NCBI GenBank assembly: GCA_000482145.1
Contig: AUXH01000140.1
Coordinates: 1-35,445 of the forward strand
Reading direction: 5' to 3'
From: Strigomonas culicis
Taxonomy: Eukaryota; Euglenozoa; Kinetoplastea; Trypanosomatida; Trypanosomatidae
DNA: 35,445 nucleotides
The notes under the pieces were generated by a model, which saw only the letters and a program-made list of their open reading frames with translations, did not search any database and was not told the origin of the DNA. Every line of letters begins with the position of its first letter. Within the stretch, counting starts at the first letter, position 1. Both the position numbers and the translations under genes were made by a program. Positions 7,910 through 18,900 of the stretch are shown here, in pieces.

Positions 7910-10408
7910 TTATTCTAAGCGCATCCGTTTAAACAACGGTCTTCTCCGTGGGGGCAGCGAACATATGATATTCTGCAGGTGCGAGGCATTACTACTATCA
8001 TCGTTGGTATTATTATTGTTATCCTCATGAGCTATGGTAGTAGGTTGCGGCGGCGCATGGCCCTCTGAAAGGCTCGCAACGGTAGGCGGCGTCGGCGTCG
8101 GCAGCCGCAGCTCCTGCGACCCCATCACCACACCCGCCAGCACGCCCTCCTTCATGTACTGCCTCGCCTTCCGGTTGAACGCGCGCTTATACGCCGGCAC
8201 CTTGGGCGCCGCTGCTGCTGCTGCTGCTGCTGCAGCTTCGGTTTCGGTTGCCATCTGGGACGCGGGGAGGGGTTTGGACATGCTGCTGTACTCGTGCACG
8301 GTCAGTGAGAGACCATTAAGGTGTGACGCGTACACATAGTCCGCGCGCGGCTTCGCATGCCGGCGCACCACCTGTTGGAAGAGATACAGCCCCTCCGCGG
8401 CGGAGCCCGGCGCGTACGGCGTCGCGGCCGCCTCCAGTGCGGAGGCCGCCATCACCCGCTCCCCCACCGCCGGCGCGTCGCCGGCGAGGAGCTGGGAGAC
8501 GCTCCGCACGAGCGCGGCCGGGTCGGCCGGCGCGGCGGTCACCGCCGCCGTCCCCGGCGCGGGGCTGAGCGTGGCCAGCAGCGCCGCGGGCGGCGGCGGC
8601 GGCGCTGGCAGCTGCCCGTGCGCCGTCACGTTGTACACCCGCGATGACAGCCCGGCCGCGGCCCCCCTCTTCTTTGGCGGCGGCTGCCGCTCCTCGGCAG
8701 CCATGTCGGCGAGGTAGGCGTAGAGGTCGACGAGATGCTTGTCCTCGCACTCGGAGGGGTACAGCGCGTGCTCGAACTGCACCGCCCGGCGCAGCCGCTC
8801 CTTCCGCTTGAGCGTCTTCGCGGCCGGCGCCTCCACCGCAGCGCTGCTGCTGCTGCCGCTGCGCGTGGTGGCGGCGAGCTTCAGGTGGATGCCGTCCATC
8901 ACGTTGCGGTCCTCGCCGCCCGGCGGGCCGAAGGCGCTCTCCGCGCGCCGCTCCTTCTCCGCCGTCAGCGCCCGCAGCGCCGCACGCTGGCTGCTGTTGT
9001 AAAAGCCGGCCCGCTCGTACACGCGCGGCACAACATGCTGCTCCACGTAGGCGCGCAGCGCCGCCGCGTGCGTCGTGTCCAGCACGGCAAAGTCCCCGCG
9101 GCTCGCCTTGGCGCAGTAAAGCTCCTGGATCGCGAGCAGGTTCTCATCCGGTCGGCTGCCCGGCCGGCTCAGCAGCGCAGCGGTCTGCGAGTTGAAGATG
9201 TGGTAGTCGAGGCTCGAGTCCGGCTCCCACATGTACCCCTCACAGGCGCCTACCCAGCGCGTGTTGTGCCGCAGGTAGTAGGCGCAGTCCAGGTTCGCCA
9301 TGAAGCACGCGTCGAACAGCACCGCCTCGAACTGGCGCCGGTCGAAGAGCGCGGCGAGCTCGTGCACCTGCAGCGCCATGGCGTGCTGCTCCAACTCCAC
9401 GTAGTCGCCCATGCCGTGGCCGCCGTAAATGAAGTAGGTGCGGCCGGGGTCGTGGTACGTGTTGAGGAACTCTTGGAAGATCTCCTTGCGGTACTCGCGG
9501 ATGTGGTGGTAGTTCCGCAGCGTCCACCGCGAGCGGTGCGCCGGCATCTGTATGCGGCTCGCCGGCGCGGCCGCGGGGGCGGCGGTGGCAGCCGTCTTGG
9601 ACAGACTGAACTCGTTCATGAAGGTGTCCACCGCGGTGTGGGTGCGCCGCGACTGCCGGCGCTTCTCCTGCTGCAGCTTATTCTTGGTGCTGATGGTGCT
9701 GCCGTCCAGGTGCGCCTCAAAGCTTCCGCCGTTGCTGTTGAAGGCCAGCATCGCGACGTCGTTGATGAGCCCGGTGGCGGCGTGCGCGCTGCCATCCCCT
9801 GTCTGCGCCGGCGGCTGCAGCTTCTGCTGCAGCTCACTCGACCGTTTGAGCTGCAGGAACTTCCAGAAGGGCCACGCGGTCATGTCGTTGATACTGGAGC
9901 AGAAGACGAGGAGACGGTTCCCCGGGGGGTGACTCGGGTGCGCGTGCGCGTTGCCGTCTGCGTGGAGGCCAGCGGCAGTGCTCGCGCTGACGCGGGCGCG
10001 GGCGGGCTCTGCCACGACGGATCCACCGCCGCTGCTGCCAGCGGTCTTAGCGCCTGTGATGGTTGTTTCAAACGTGGTCTTAATGAGCTCTGTGCGCACA
10101 GAGCTCCTGGCGCTGCGGCTTCGCTGCGCTGGACGACGAACGGCATCGCTCCTGGTGCTGCTGCTGCTGCTGCTGCTGCCTTGTGTGGCGGCCGCGGGTA
10201 AACTTGCGAGCGGACGAGCGCGCTTCTTGTTCTTATTCGCGTAATTCCTACTGCCGGTGTAAGTAGCAGTAGTAGTTCTAGTAGTGCCACTGGTTGTGCT
10301 AGGGTGCTTCGCAGCATCGGGTGCCGTGGTGCTAGCTTTTACAGTGTGGTGCGCCATGGACGCGGCAACGCTCTTCGCAACAGTGCCTACGAGTCCATTG
10401 GACTTCAT
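7910..10408 (-). CDS. PNT1: C11 (clostripain-like) cysteine peptidase, PNT1-like
   Basis: 832 residues. The peptidase core is encoded around residues 295-430. The catalytic His is H331 in FIYGGHGMGDY. The catalytic Cys is C368 in VLFDACFMANLDCAYYL, with D366 in the DAC motif, as in clan CD, family C11. The His-Cys spacing of 37 residues equals that of Trypanosoma brucei PNT1 as I recall it (H99/C136), a C11 peptidase needed for kinetoplast DNA maintenance; the WVGACEGYMWEPDSSLDYHIF stretch after the Cys fits the same fold. On that basis I infer a mitochondrial/kinetoplast role. About 165 residues precede the fold: Ser/Thr/Arg-rich with few acidic residues, compatible with a mitochondrial presequence plus a disordered spacer. 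A long Ala/Pro-rich C-terminal half includes poly-Ala and poly-Ser runs from GCT-type repeats. The start is the first ATG after the acceptor at 10551. The symbol is by similarity; a paralogue of PNT1 is possible. Confidence 0.85.
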   Translation of the reverse strand: MKSNGLVGTVAKSVAASMAHHTVKASTTAPDAAKHPSTTSGTTRTTTATYTGSRNYANKNKKRARPLASLPAAATQGSSSSSSSTRSDAVRRPAQRSRSARSSVRTELIKTTFETTITGAKTAGSSGGGSVVAEPARARVSASTAAGLHADGNAHAHPSHPPGNRLLVFCSSINDMTAWPFWKFLQLKRSSELQQKLQPPAQTGDGSAHAATGLINDVAMLAFNSNGGSFEAHLDGSTISTKNKLQQEKRRQSRRTHTAVDTFMNEFSLSKTAATAAPAAAPASRIQMPAHRSRWTLRNYHHIREYRKEIFQEFLNTYHDPGRTYFIYGGHGMGDYVELEQHAMALQVHELAALFDRRQFEAVLFDACFMANLDCAYYLRHNTRWVGACEGYMWEPDSSLDYHIFNSQTAALLSRPGSRPDENLLAIQELYCAKASRGDFAVLDTTHAAALRAYVEQHVVPRVYERAGFYNSSQRAALRALTAEKERRAESAFGPPGGEDRNVMDGIHLKLAATTRSGSSSSAAVEAPAAKTLKRKERLRRAVQFEHALYPSECEDKHLVDLYAYLADMAAEERQPPPKKRGAAAGLSSRVYNVTAHGQLPAPPPPPAALLATLSPAPGTAAVTAAPADPAALVRSVSQLLAGDAPAVGERVMAASALEAAATPYAPGSAAEGLYLFQQVVRRHAKPRADYVYASHLNGLSLTVHEYSSMSKPLPASQMATETEAAAAAAAAAAPKVPAYKRAFNRKARQYMKEGVLAGVVMGSQELRLPTPTPPTVASLSEGHAPPQPTTIAHEDNNNNTNDDSSNASHLQNIICSLPPRRRPLFKRMRLE
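8211..8236. repeat. GCT trinucleotide run in the C11 peptidase gene
   Basis: In-frame GCT repeat that encodes a poly-Ala run in the C-terminal half of the peptidase. A second CTG-phase run at 10156-10179 encodes the poly-Ser stretch near residues 78-84. Both are length-variable candidates between strains. Confidence 0.85.
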
Positions 10409-11042
10409 ATATACGTGTAAATGTATATTGACTTTTCTACGGATGCAGTACCAAGTACTGTCTTTCCCTTTGGATAATAAACAACTCTCTAGAAGGGAAG
10501 TACAAAGCTATACAGGGTTTTTTTTGTCTTTTATCACCTTCCTCCTTTTACTTGTATAAAAAACGAAAGGAAAGAACAAAGAGAAAAAAGTACAGAAGAA
10601 CTTTTTGGAAAAAAAGCGGAAATGAAACAATAAAAAATAAGAAACTAAGTATAAGAAAAAAAAGCTAAAAAGGAAGAAAGAAAAAGCAGAACAAAAACTA
10701 AATTCTGTTTTTCCTTCTTCTTTTTTATTTTTCTTTAACCTGTTTTCTCTTTTGTTCTTGTTCTTAGCTTCTTTTTACTTGGTTGTGGTATGCTCTTAAA
10801 AAAGCGGAAGTGGTTTTTCTTAGGTAACGAAAGCAGAAAAGAAAGAGAGAGAAACAAGACAAAAGGAGAGTGTATATGAGAGAGTAAAAACAAGTACACC
10901 TATGCATACAAAAAAAAAAGCACACAATGCTCACAAAGCAGCAGCAGATTCATCTGTTAGCTCTTTTTGTATATACAGTTTCTATCCAGAAAAACAAAAT
11001 CATCTAAAAGGAAAGAGAGAAAATCTAAAAAAAAAGTGGAAT
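10409..11042. other. Intergenic region 10409-11042
   Basis: Contains the roughly 140-base 5' leader of the C11 peptidase gene, its acceptor, and the 3' UTR of the coiled-coil gene that stops at 11043. It is made of A/G-rich and T/C-rich blocks. No gene or RNA recognised. Confidence 0.6.
10551..10600 (-). promoter_or_regulatory. Spliced-leader acceptor for the C11 peptidase gene
   Basis: A T/C tract on the minus strand (complement of 10555-10600) ends in ATACAAG, AG at 10551-10552. No ATG intervenes before 10408. Confidence 0.55.
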
Positions 11043-12488
11043 CTAATAAAAGTTGTCAATCAGCTGCCGTGAGCTCAGCTCGCCCACCTCCTCCTTCGCC
11101 TTTCCGTAATAAATCCGCTTCTCGACGCAGCGCAGCGACGCCCGCATCAGGTTCAGCTCGTTGCGCACGCCCTCCATCTCGAGGCGGTAGCGTGTGGCAT
11201 CGCGCCGGCGGAGCTCCTTCTCCCGCTTCAGCTGCGCGGTGAGGTCCGCGATGGTGTCCTGCTGCGTCCGCGCGGTGGTGCCGAGCTGCTGCTGCGTCTG
11301 CTGCAGCGCGGAGCCGCGCCGCTCCACCTCCCGCTTCAGCTGCTCCAGCATTGGCGTGAGGCGCTCCGTCGCCTCGCGCGCGCCGCGGCCGTGCGCCTCC
11401 TGCGACGCGGCCCGCGCGCGGTCCACCATCTGCACCGCCTCCTGTAGACTCGACCGCAGCCATGCGAGCTGGTCGCGCTGCGCCCTCGCCGTCCTGTGGA
11501 AGCGGTGTCGCTGCTGCAGCAGCTCGCGCAGACTCACCTCGTGCAGTGCCTCAGCGTGGGAGAGGGTCGTCTGGAAATACTGCACCACCTGCTGGTGCGC
11601 GGCCGCGGCCGCGTCAGCCGCCTGCTGCGCGGCCGCGCGCGCCTGTTGGTGCGCCTGCGTCTGCTGCGCGAGGGCGTCTTCGAGGTGGCGGACCTGCTCC
11701 GCCAGCGCGAGCAGGTGCGCGGCGTGGTGCGACGTCGGCCGCGCGAGAACGGACAGCGCCTCCAGGTCGCCCTCCCCCGCCGCATCCTCGTCGGACGGCA
11801 GGCGCCGCGCGAGCGCCAGCGGCGGCGCCGCCGCCTCGTAGTGCACCGCGTAGTCGTGGACGCTCGACTCCTCCAGGGCGGCGGGCGGCGCCGCCCCGGC
11901 CGCGGCCGCGCGCAGGCTGACGGACGCGGGGCACTGCTTGTCGCGCCCGGTGGGGAAAACGCTGCCGCCGCCCGCGCGCTTCCACGGCGGGGCGGCGAGG
12001 CCGCCGGCGCTCGGCCTGCCCTGCCACGCCATGAGCTCGCGGATGCGGGCGTGCCGCTGCTGGTTGAGGGCGATGAGCGCCTCCAGCTTCTCCCGCTGCG
12101 CCTTGTCTTGGGTGCACAGGACCAAGTTCTCGTGCAGCAGACGCCCGCTCTTCGCGTCTGCCTCGGCGAGCCGCAGCCGCGCATCGCGCAGCTCGCCCTC
12201 GCAGCGGTGCAGCGCCGCCTGCTGGTCCAGGTAGCGCTCGTGGTGCGTCCGCTCGTAGGCCTCGCGGTGCTCGCGAAGCGCCTCGATGCGCGTGAGGAGC
12301 GAGCTGTAGAAGGGGTGGTCCGCCGCATCCTCCGCCGTGCTGTCCGGGTGGTCGTCTGGCGGAGGCTGACTGAGCGTCGTTGTGTTGTTGCTAGTCGGGT
12401 CGTTGCTGGGCTGTTGCTGCGGCGCCGGCGATGGCAGCTTGCTATTATTCGTGTTGCTATGGCTAGCAGAAGGGCTCTGGTGGTTCAT
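11043..12488 (-). CDS. CCDC77: CCDC77-like coiled-coil protein (basal body)
   Basis: 481 residues. A Ser/Pro/Gln/Asn-rich N terminus (1-57) leads into two coiled-coil blocks, about 60-152 and 245-470. The first block resembles the N-terminal coil of CCDC77: an IEALREHREAYE-type start, then RLAEADAKSGRLLHENLVL and a basic stretch ending LEALIALNQ. The last 50 residues also match the family layout: RYRLEMEGVRNELNLMRASL, then an RxxEKRIYYGK segment, parallel to the end of animal CCDC77. CCDC77 is a centriolar/basal-body protein in flagellated eukaryotes, so I infer location at the flagellar basal body. A Gly/Ala/Pro-rich linker separates the coils. The start at 12488 is the first ATG after acceptors at 12528 and 12496. 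Coiled-coil similarity can mislead, so the family call is moderate; that it is a real coiled-coil gene is near certain. Confidence 0.75.
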   Translation of the reverse strand: MNHQSPSASHSNTNNSKLPSPAPQQQPSNDPTSNNTTTLSQPPPDDHPDSTAEDAADHPFYSSLLTRIEALREHREAYERTHHERYLDQQAALHRCEGELRDARLRLAEADAKSGRLLHENLVLCTQDKAQREKLEALIALNQQRHARIRELMAWQGRPSAGGLAAPPWKRAGGGSVFPTGRDKQCPASVSLRAAAAGAAPPAALEESSVHDYAVHYEAAAPPLALARRLPSDEDAAGEGDLEALSVLARPTSHHAAHLLALAEQVRHLEDALAQQTQAHQQARAAAQQAADAAAAAHQQVVQYFQTTLSHAEALHEVSLRELLQQRHRFHRTARAQRDQLAWLRSSLQEAVQMVDRARAASQEAHGRGAREATERLTPMLEQLKREVERRGSALQQTQQQLGTTARTQQDTIADLTAQLKREKELRRRDATRYRLEMEGVRNELNLMRASLRCVEKRIYYGKAKEEVGELSSRQLIDNFY

Positions 12489-12975
12489 GGGGGCTCTAAA
12501 TAAGAAAAAGAAATGCGAGTGTAGGATCTAGTGATGAAAAAGGAGGAAAGAAAAAATAAGATCTATTTGTAATCAATGGACGTCAAATTATACAAAAACT
12601 GATCGATTTGAAAGAGAAAGCGAGAGAGAAGAGAAAAAAAAAGAGGGAAAAGAGGGGGTAATGAATGGAGAGCACTCTCTTTATTCCTGTTGATGGCAAG
12701 CATTATGCTTCGCAGTAGAGGAAGCAAAACCAAAAATGATGGACGTGGGGAAGAGCATAGATGGAATCATCCAAAAGGGATGAGAGCTAAATGCAACTAT
12801 AACGGGAAAGAAAGAAAAAAAAAAGTGCATTAGGATACGTGCAACGCTGCCACACAGGAGAAACACAATTTAAAAAAAAAATGAAATACATAATACTGGA
12901 AAGGGCTAAAACAAGGAAAATCAAGGAGGCCATCAAACAGCACTGAAAAGAAAAAGAAACTACACGAGGAGTCCG
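12489..12975. other. Intergenic region 12489-12975
   Basis: Holds the 5' UTR and acceptors of the coiled-coil gene and the 3' UTR of the giant membrane protein. Purine-rich on the plus strand (12600-12660, 12800-12960). The stretch 12660-12800 is of mixed composition, but I recognise nothing in it. Confidence 0.6.
12528..12557 (-). promoter_or_regulatory. Spliced-leader acceptor for the CCDC77-like gene
   Basis: A T/C tract on the minus strand (complement of 12533-12557) ends in CATCACTAG, AG at 12528-12529. A second, nearer tract ends in TTATTTAG with AG at 12496-12497. Both precede the same first ATG at 12488. Confidence 0.55.
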
Positions 12976-15900
12976 TCAAGACTTAGAGTGCGGACTCGCC
13001 GGCGACCAGCTGAGCTCCCGCGCGGTCGTGCGCGCACGGTCCCCCGCATCCGCCGCAACCGCATCGTCGCCACTCCCACCGCGTGTGGGGCCCCGCCTGC
13101 TGCCCTCGAGAAAGTGCATCGTCGCGCTGACGTGCGCGCCGGGCCCATCGACAGACGCGGCGCTGGAGGAGGACCGCGAGGACGACAGGGACGAGCGGCT
13201 CCCGCTGCCAGAGCAACTCTCCACGCCGGTCGCCTCCGCGAACCGGCTGTCGTCCCCTGGATCTCCCGCCTCGGCCTCCACGAGCGCGTCGCCGCCGCCG
13301 CCGCCCTCCCCCTCCTCCGCGTCACGGTCGTCTGGGAAGGGTGCGCTCGCGCCGCTGCCGGCCGCCGCCAGCAGGCGGTGCACCGCGCTCGAGAGGCTGT
13401 CGCCGCCGGTCGCCTCGGCCTCCTCGCGGGGCAGGCGGGCATCGCCGCTGTGGTCGCTGCCGAGGTCCGACAGCGACGCGGACATCTTCGGGGGCCGCAG
13501 CGGCACCGCGCGGTCGCGGAACCGCGGCGGCGAGGCCGCCTTCGGCAGCAGCACCGTCGGACGATGGGACGTCGGCGCGGCGATGAAGGCGGGCAGCCGG
13601 AAGGACCGCAGCGCAACGATGGGCGGCGCCGGGCCGCCGCCGCTGGCGGCGGCGGCGCGCCGCTGCGCTGCCGCGACGCTCTCCGCCCGCCGCTGCTCAC
13701 GCGCCTCCGCCTCCGGGTCGCTCAGCACGATCTGGACGCTCTTGCGCCGCCGCGGCGGGTCCGGCTCGCTGGGGCTGCCGCCCCGCGCGGCGGCATCGCT
13801 CGCCGGCCGTGTGGATGGCTGCATGAGGGAGGCGTCGAAGCTGCCGAAGCTCAGGGACGGCACGAGGATCGTCGTCGGCGACGCCACCGACTCGCCGGGG
13901 CGCGCCCGCGCGCGCTCCTCGTCAGCGGGGGCGTTCGGCCGTCCCGCGGTCGCCCCCCACACGTCGGAGGTGTGGAAGGGCGCGGTGGTCTCAGTGGCGG
14001 TGGCCTCGGTCGCGGTGGAGGCCGTGTCGGACGACTCCAACGGCGCCGTCACGACACGGACTCTGGCGCGGGGCACCTCCGATGGTGGCCTCTCCCCCGC
14101 CGCCGCCTCCGTTCGACTGCTGCTGCTGCTGCTGCTCTCCAACGCGATGGACGAGGAAGACGAAGCGGTGGACGTCATGGTGAGCCTCCGCTGCGCCTGC
14201 TGCGTCTCCCCGTCGAGGAGAAATACGGGACTCGCCGTCGCGCAGGACGAGGACGGCGCGGTGTACGCGGAAGTCTTCATGATGCTGCTGATGGGCCCCG
14301 GCACTGGCCGCGCCACCGGGTCCACGTGTCGCGTCGCTACGCTGTGCGTCGTGGCGGTGTGGCTGTTCCGGGTGGTGGGGGGTGGCGTCAGCTGCCCGTC
14401 CTCCGCCGCCCCGTCCAGCAGCTCCGTCGCGTCGTCGGAGAGCGCGGTCATGCAATCGGTGTCCTCCTGTTCGGCCGCGCTGGCACGACCCGACGGGCTG
14501 CGCTCGCCGGCGCGCGCCGCCGCCGTGGCGGGGGGCGGACTCTTCGTCTGTGGGGGGCTCTCGCAGCGCTGGTCCTTTTCCTTTATGGTCGTTGACGTGC
14601 GCTGCGTGGTGGTCAGCGGCAGCGCCGGCGGCGGGCTGGTGGCGCACTGCCACAGCATCTCCAGCGCCTCGTGGTTCTTCGCCTCCAGCGCGTCGGTCGC
14701 GTTGTCGTCGTCGTCGTCGTCGTCGGACGCCAGCGTCTGGTCGGCCGTGCGCCGCAAGGCATGGGCTCGCTGCAAAGACGCGAGCACGGCCTGCGCCTCC
14801 GCGAGCTCTCGCGCCTGCCGCCGCGCCGCTGCGACGCGTCCCTCCACCGCCCGCCGCCGATCACCCTCCTTGGCGATGAGCACGCGGCGCTCCTTCTTCT
14901 CCCCCCGCACCAACTTGCGCAGCGCGGCGGTCAGGCCCGGCGCGGCGGCACGCTCGCCCCTCGGCGTGGGCACCGTGCTGCTCGCGACGGAGGGCGCGCG
15001 GACGGCCGCGATCGAACGAGGCGCGTCCGTCGCGTCCAGCGGCTCCTCCACGCTGCCGGGGCTCAGCAGCAGCCGCGCCGCCGCGTCGGGCGGCGGCGGG
15101 CTGCCCAGCGACCCGCGGCTCGCGCGCCGCGGCCGCGACGCGGACGACGCCACCGCCGGCGCGTTTGTCGCGGTGGAGTTGAGCCCGTACGGCGGGTCGC
15201 GGTCGCTCTTGCGGTGCGGCGTGGGGGACTGCGTCTCGGTGGGGGTCTTGGCGGCATCGCTGTCCCCCGGGCCGTCTGCCGCCGCCTTGCGGCTGCCGTA
15301 CGGCGGCGCCGGCGCCCCCACCGCCGCCGCGAGGACGGCCGTCACCGGCTGTGTGATGCAGCTCAAGGGGTACCCCAGCCGGCGCTCGACCTCCGCCGGC
15401 GGCAGGTTCGGCAGCAGCAGCCGCTCCAGCGCATTGAGGCGGTCCGTCAGCGCGGCGAGCGAGTCGCGGCGCTTGTTCAGCACCTGCTGGATGGCCACCG
15501 CGTTCGTGCGCGTGAACACGATCGACTGCCGGTGCTTCCGGTTGTGCCTCTGCCGCTTCAGGCGGTGCCGCTTCTCCTTCCGACGCCTCTTCTTCGAGAG
15601 CGCCGCGCCGCCGCCGCCGCCGCCGCCGCCGCCGGTGAAGCTGCCGGTGCCGCCGCCGTAAACGCCAAGGCTGTAGCTGCCGACGTGGCGGTGGCGGTGG
15701 CGACGGCGGTCTTCCGTTGGCCGGTGCTGCGCAAAAGACACTTGCAACCGGTGGCCGTGGGCACCGTTGCGCCGCGTCCGTGGCAGCGGCGTGTTGGTGA
15801 TGGGGTGCTGGCCGTACATCGCCATGTAGTCCACGGCCAGCACGCACGGCACCGTGGAGCCCAGGCTGTACTCCGCGCTCGTGGACAGGGACGTCCCCGA

Positions 15901-18900
15901 GTTGGAGTTCGACGGCGACGAGTCGTTCGAGGAGTAGCCGGACGAGGCGTCCGAAAACAGAGAGGAGGAGCCGAGAGACCGCCGCCGCAGGTCCCTGCCG
16001 CTGTCGCCGCTGTTGTGTCGGCCGGCGTAGCCATAGTCACCGGAGAAGTTGTAGTTGTAGTTGTAGTACTCCACAAGGTTCTTTCGCGCGCTGAGCGGCA
16101 GCACCGGCTTCCATTGCGCTTCCTTCTTGTCCTTCAGCTGCGCGGCAGGCGCCGCGTCCGCGGCCTGCGCCGCCTCCGCCTCGACCGCCGCGCCCTCGTC
16201 GCTGGCGCTGCCCTCGCCGGCACCGCCGTCCTCCATGGACGAGAAGGCCACGTCGCCCTGCGCGGTGCGGTGCCGGATGCTGCTGCCACTGGAGGTCTTC
16301 TTCGAGGCGGCATCCTTCGGCTCGTGGTGCAGCTCCGCGAGGCGGATGGTCCGCTTCACTTTGGACTCGATCATGCAGCACATGACGCTTAGGTAGATGA
16401 AAAACGCGAGGATGCAGGCGCCGCCGATGAGGCACACCGAAATGATGGCGCTCCACGCGGTCGCGCCGGTGCTCAACAGCGTCTGCGTGAAGCCGAACAG
16501 ATTCTCCAGCGTAAACGGCGGCGCGTAGTACAGCGGCAGGACGGAAGGGTTGCGGTTGCGGCTGGTCGTCGTGCTGCCGCTGCTGGGGAAAGCGGCGCGC
16601 AGCGGGGTCTCGGCCCTCGCCGCGCTGGCCGTGTCGGACGAGCAGTGCGACAGAGACGTGTTGATCGAGAGGTTGCCAGAGGTGACGCACTGATACTCCA
16701 ACGCGGTGCTGCCCCAGACGGACCCACACACGGAAAGCGTCACAATGTCCGTCGCCGTCTCGTTCGCGTACCCGCTCCGCAACGAGTCGACCGAGTCGTT
16801 GAACAAGAAGCTGCGATAGCCCGTGCCGAACTTCGCGCCTGTCTGCACCACGGTGCTGTTATCATAGAAGTATGCCTCCACCGCGCTCGCCTCCGCCCCG
16901 AGCGTGGCATTTGTCACGTTGGTGTGCGCGCAGCAGGGGCCGTGCGTCAGGAGAATGCTGAGGTTCAGCTCGACGTCGAGCACGGTGGAGTTCTTGAAGA
17001 AGATGTTCACCTGCGAGCACAGCCCCACAGCCTTCTGCGGCAGCATCAGTGGCTGCTCTATCACGGCGATGCCGTGGCCGTCGAGGAGGTTGACACCAAC
17101 GGTGTTGTCATCGGAAGCCCCGCCGCTGTCCGTCAAGGACGAGGTATTAGCAGCAGAATCACTGCGCTTCGCGGTGACGTTGATTTTGTACGTGTACTCC
17201 TCCGGCCTCTGTGGCACGGCGACGATGGTATCGTTCGTCCACGCATACGCGCACAGATACACACGCTTATAGTGCGCCGCGGCCTCCGGCAACACCATCG
17301 CGTAGATCACTGTATCCAGATAAGTGTTCGCCTCGGTGTCGTCCGTGGTGTTGCTCTTCAAGATGGGCACCCAGTACATCAGCTCGGACGGCACTTGCTG
17401 GGTTGCGTTGCTGCAGTCCGTGGAGTTGTAGAAGGAGGGCTGCAGCGCCGAGCGGTAGAGGTCCTGCGTGAGGTAGATGTAGGTCGGGACGTCCAGCACG
17501 AGCGCGAAGGTGGAGATGGAGAAGTGGAGGGAGCTGAACACACTCACGCGAGAGAAGGGGAAGTAGATGGTGTTGTAGGTGCTGCCGCTGCTGTCCGTCG
17601 CGCTTTGCGTGACGACGTTGTAGCTTGTGCAGAGGTTATACGTCCCGTTGGACAGCTCCGTCGCCGGGTCGCCCGTGGTGTAGCTCGCCTCCACGATGTG
17701 GATATCCGTGGCGAGCCCGTCTGCGTCGGTGGTGAAGGCGGGCAGCGTGCCGCTGTTCATGCAAAGCACAACGTCCGCGCCGTCGTTAATCTTGCCAATG
17801 GAGCCGGTGTCCGTCGTGACGTAGGTGAGCGAGGTGTTGCTGAAGTACACTTTGGTGACAGGCAGTTGCTCGAGCCAGATATCCGTGCGCGACCCGCTGA
17901 TGAAGTTGGAGGGGTCTATCTGAAGGTCCGTCGGCGAGAAGCGAAAGTAGGCGCACGAGGGGACGTAAGACGTCGTGTTCGTTGTGGTGCCGCTGCTGCT
18001 ACTCGTGGGGTTCGCCTCGGTGCTCTCCGTCGTCACCGCGATGCGCTGCCGCAGCAGCGATGGCCAGAAACCCATCGGCCCACCTGCGCAAACCACGTAC
18101 TGCGCGCTCGTCGAATAGTTGAAATAAAAGTAGTGGGTCTGGTCATTCTGGTACCACTCTTCGTTGGCGTAGTGCGGATAGAAGCACGTGGTCGAGACGT
18201 TGCCGTACGAGTAGTTCTGCGAGAAGAGCACACGGTGTGCGTACGTCGTGGTCGCCCCACTCACGTTCAGGTCCTGCTGCGTCGCCTCCTCCATCGCCTC
18301 AGCACACCACTCGGATAGCAGCAGCGTCTCGTCCGCCGCACCCGCGGCCGTGCTCTCGGATAAACCTTCCACGTTCAGAAGAAAGACGCTGCGATTGTGG
18401 TTGGCGTAGAAGGCGCGGAAGACGCTTTGGCGATTGTCGCTCGCGACGGTGTGGTTGGTGCGGTAGCTCACCGGCTGCATGGCGTAGTAAGGAATCGTGA
18501 AGGAATAATTGTACTGGACGCAGAACATGCCCTGGAGGATGGGCACAATGGTCGGCAGCCGACGGCTGCTGGTAGTGCTTCCGTTATTGTTTTCCTCGAG
18601 CAGCAGGAGTGGCGGCGGCAGCGCCAGAAAAGCGGCGATGGGCACGTAACTCGTGTTGAGGATGGTCGTGCTGTCCGTGACCGCAAACTGCAGCCCGCAG
18701 ACGAAGAAGAGCCCTTCCGTCGTTATGTTGTTCTGCAGGAGGGTCAGGTTGCTGCTGCCGCTCGACGTCGACTTCACCAGCAACAGATCGTAGAGGTTCC
18801 CGTTCGTGGCGCTGGCGCTGCTGGAGCGGACCGACAGCACATTGAGATCCGTGCACACGCTCTCGTTAATCATGGCGCCCTGCTGCATCTGCGTCGCCAA

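Noticed and set aside
13028..15661. 877-residue plus-strand open frame, and similar long plus-strand frames at 2133-3485, 4290-5633, 8735-10201, 14671-16392 and 16645-18318
   Set aside because: They are antisense to well-supported minus-strand genes, are Arg/Ala/Pro/Ser-rich without domains, and result from the lack of AT-rich stop codons in GC-rich coding sequence.
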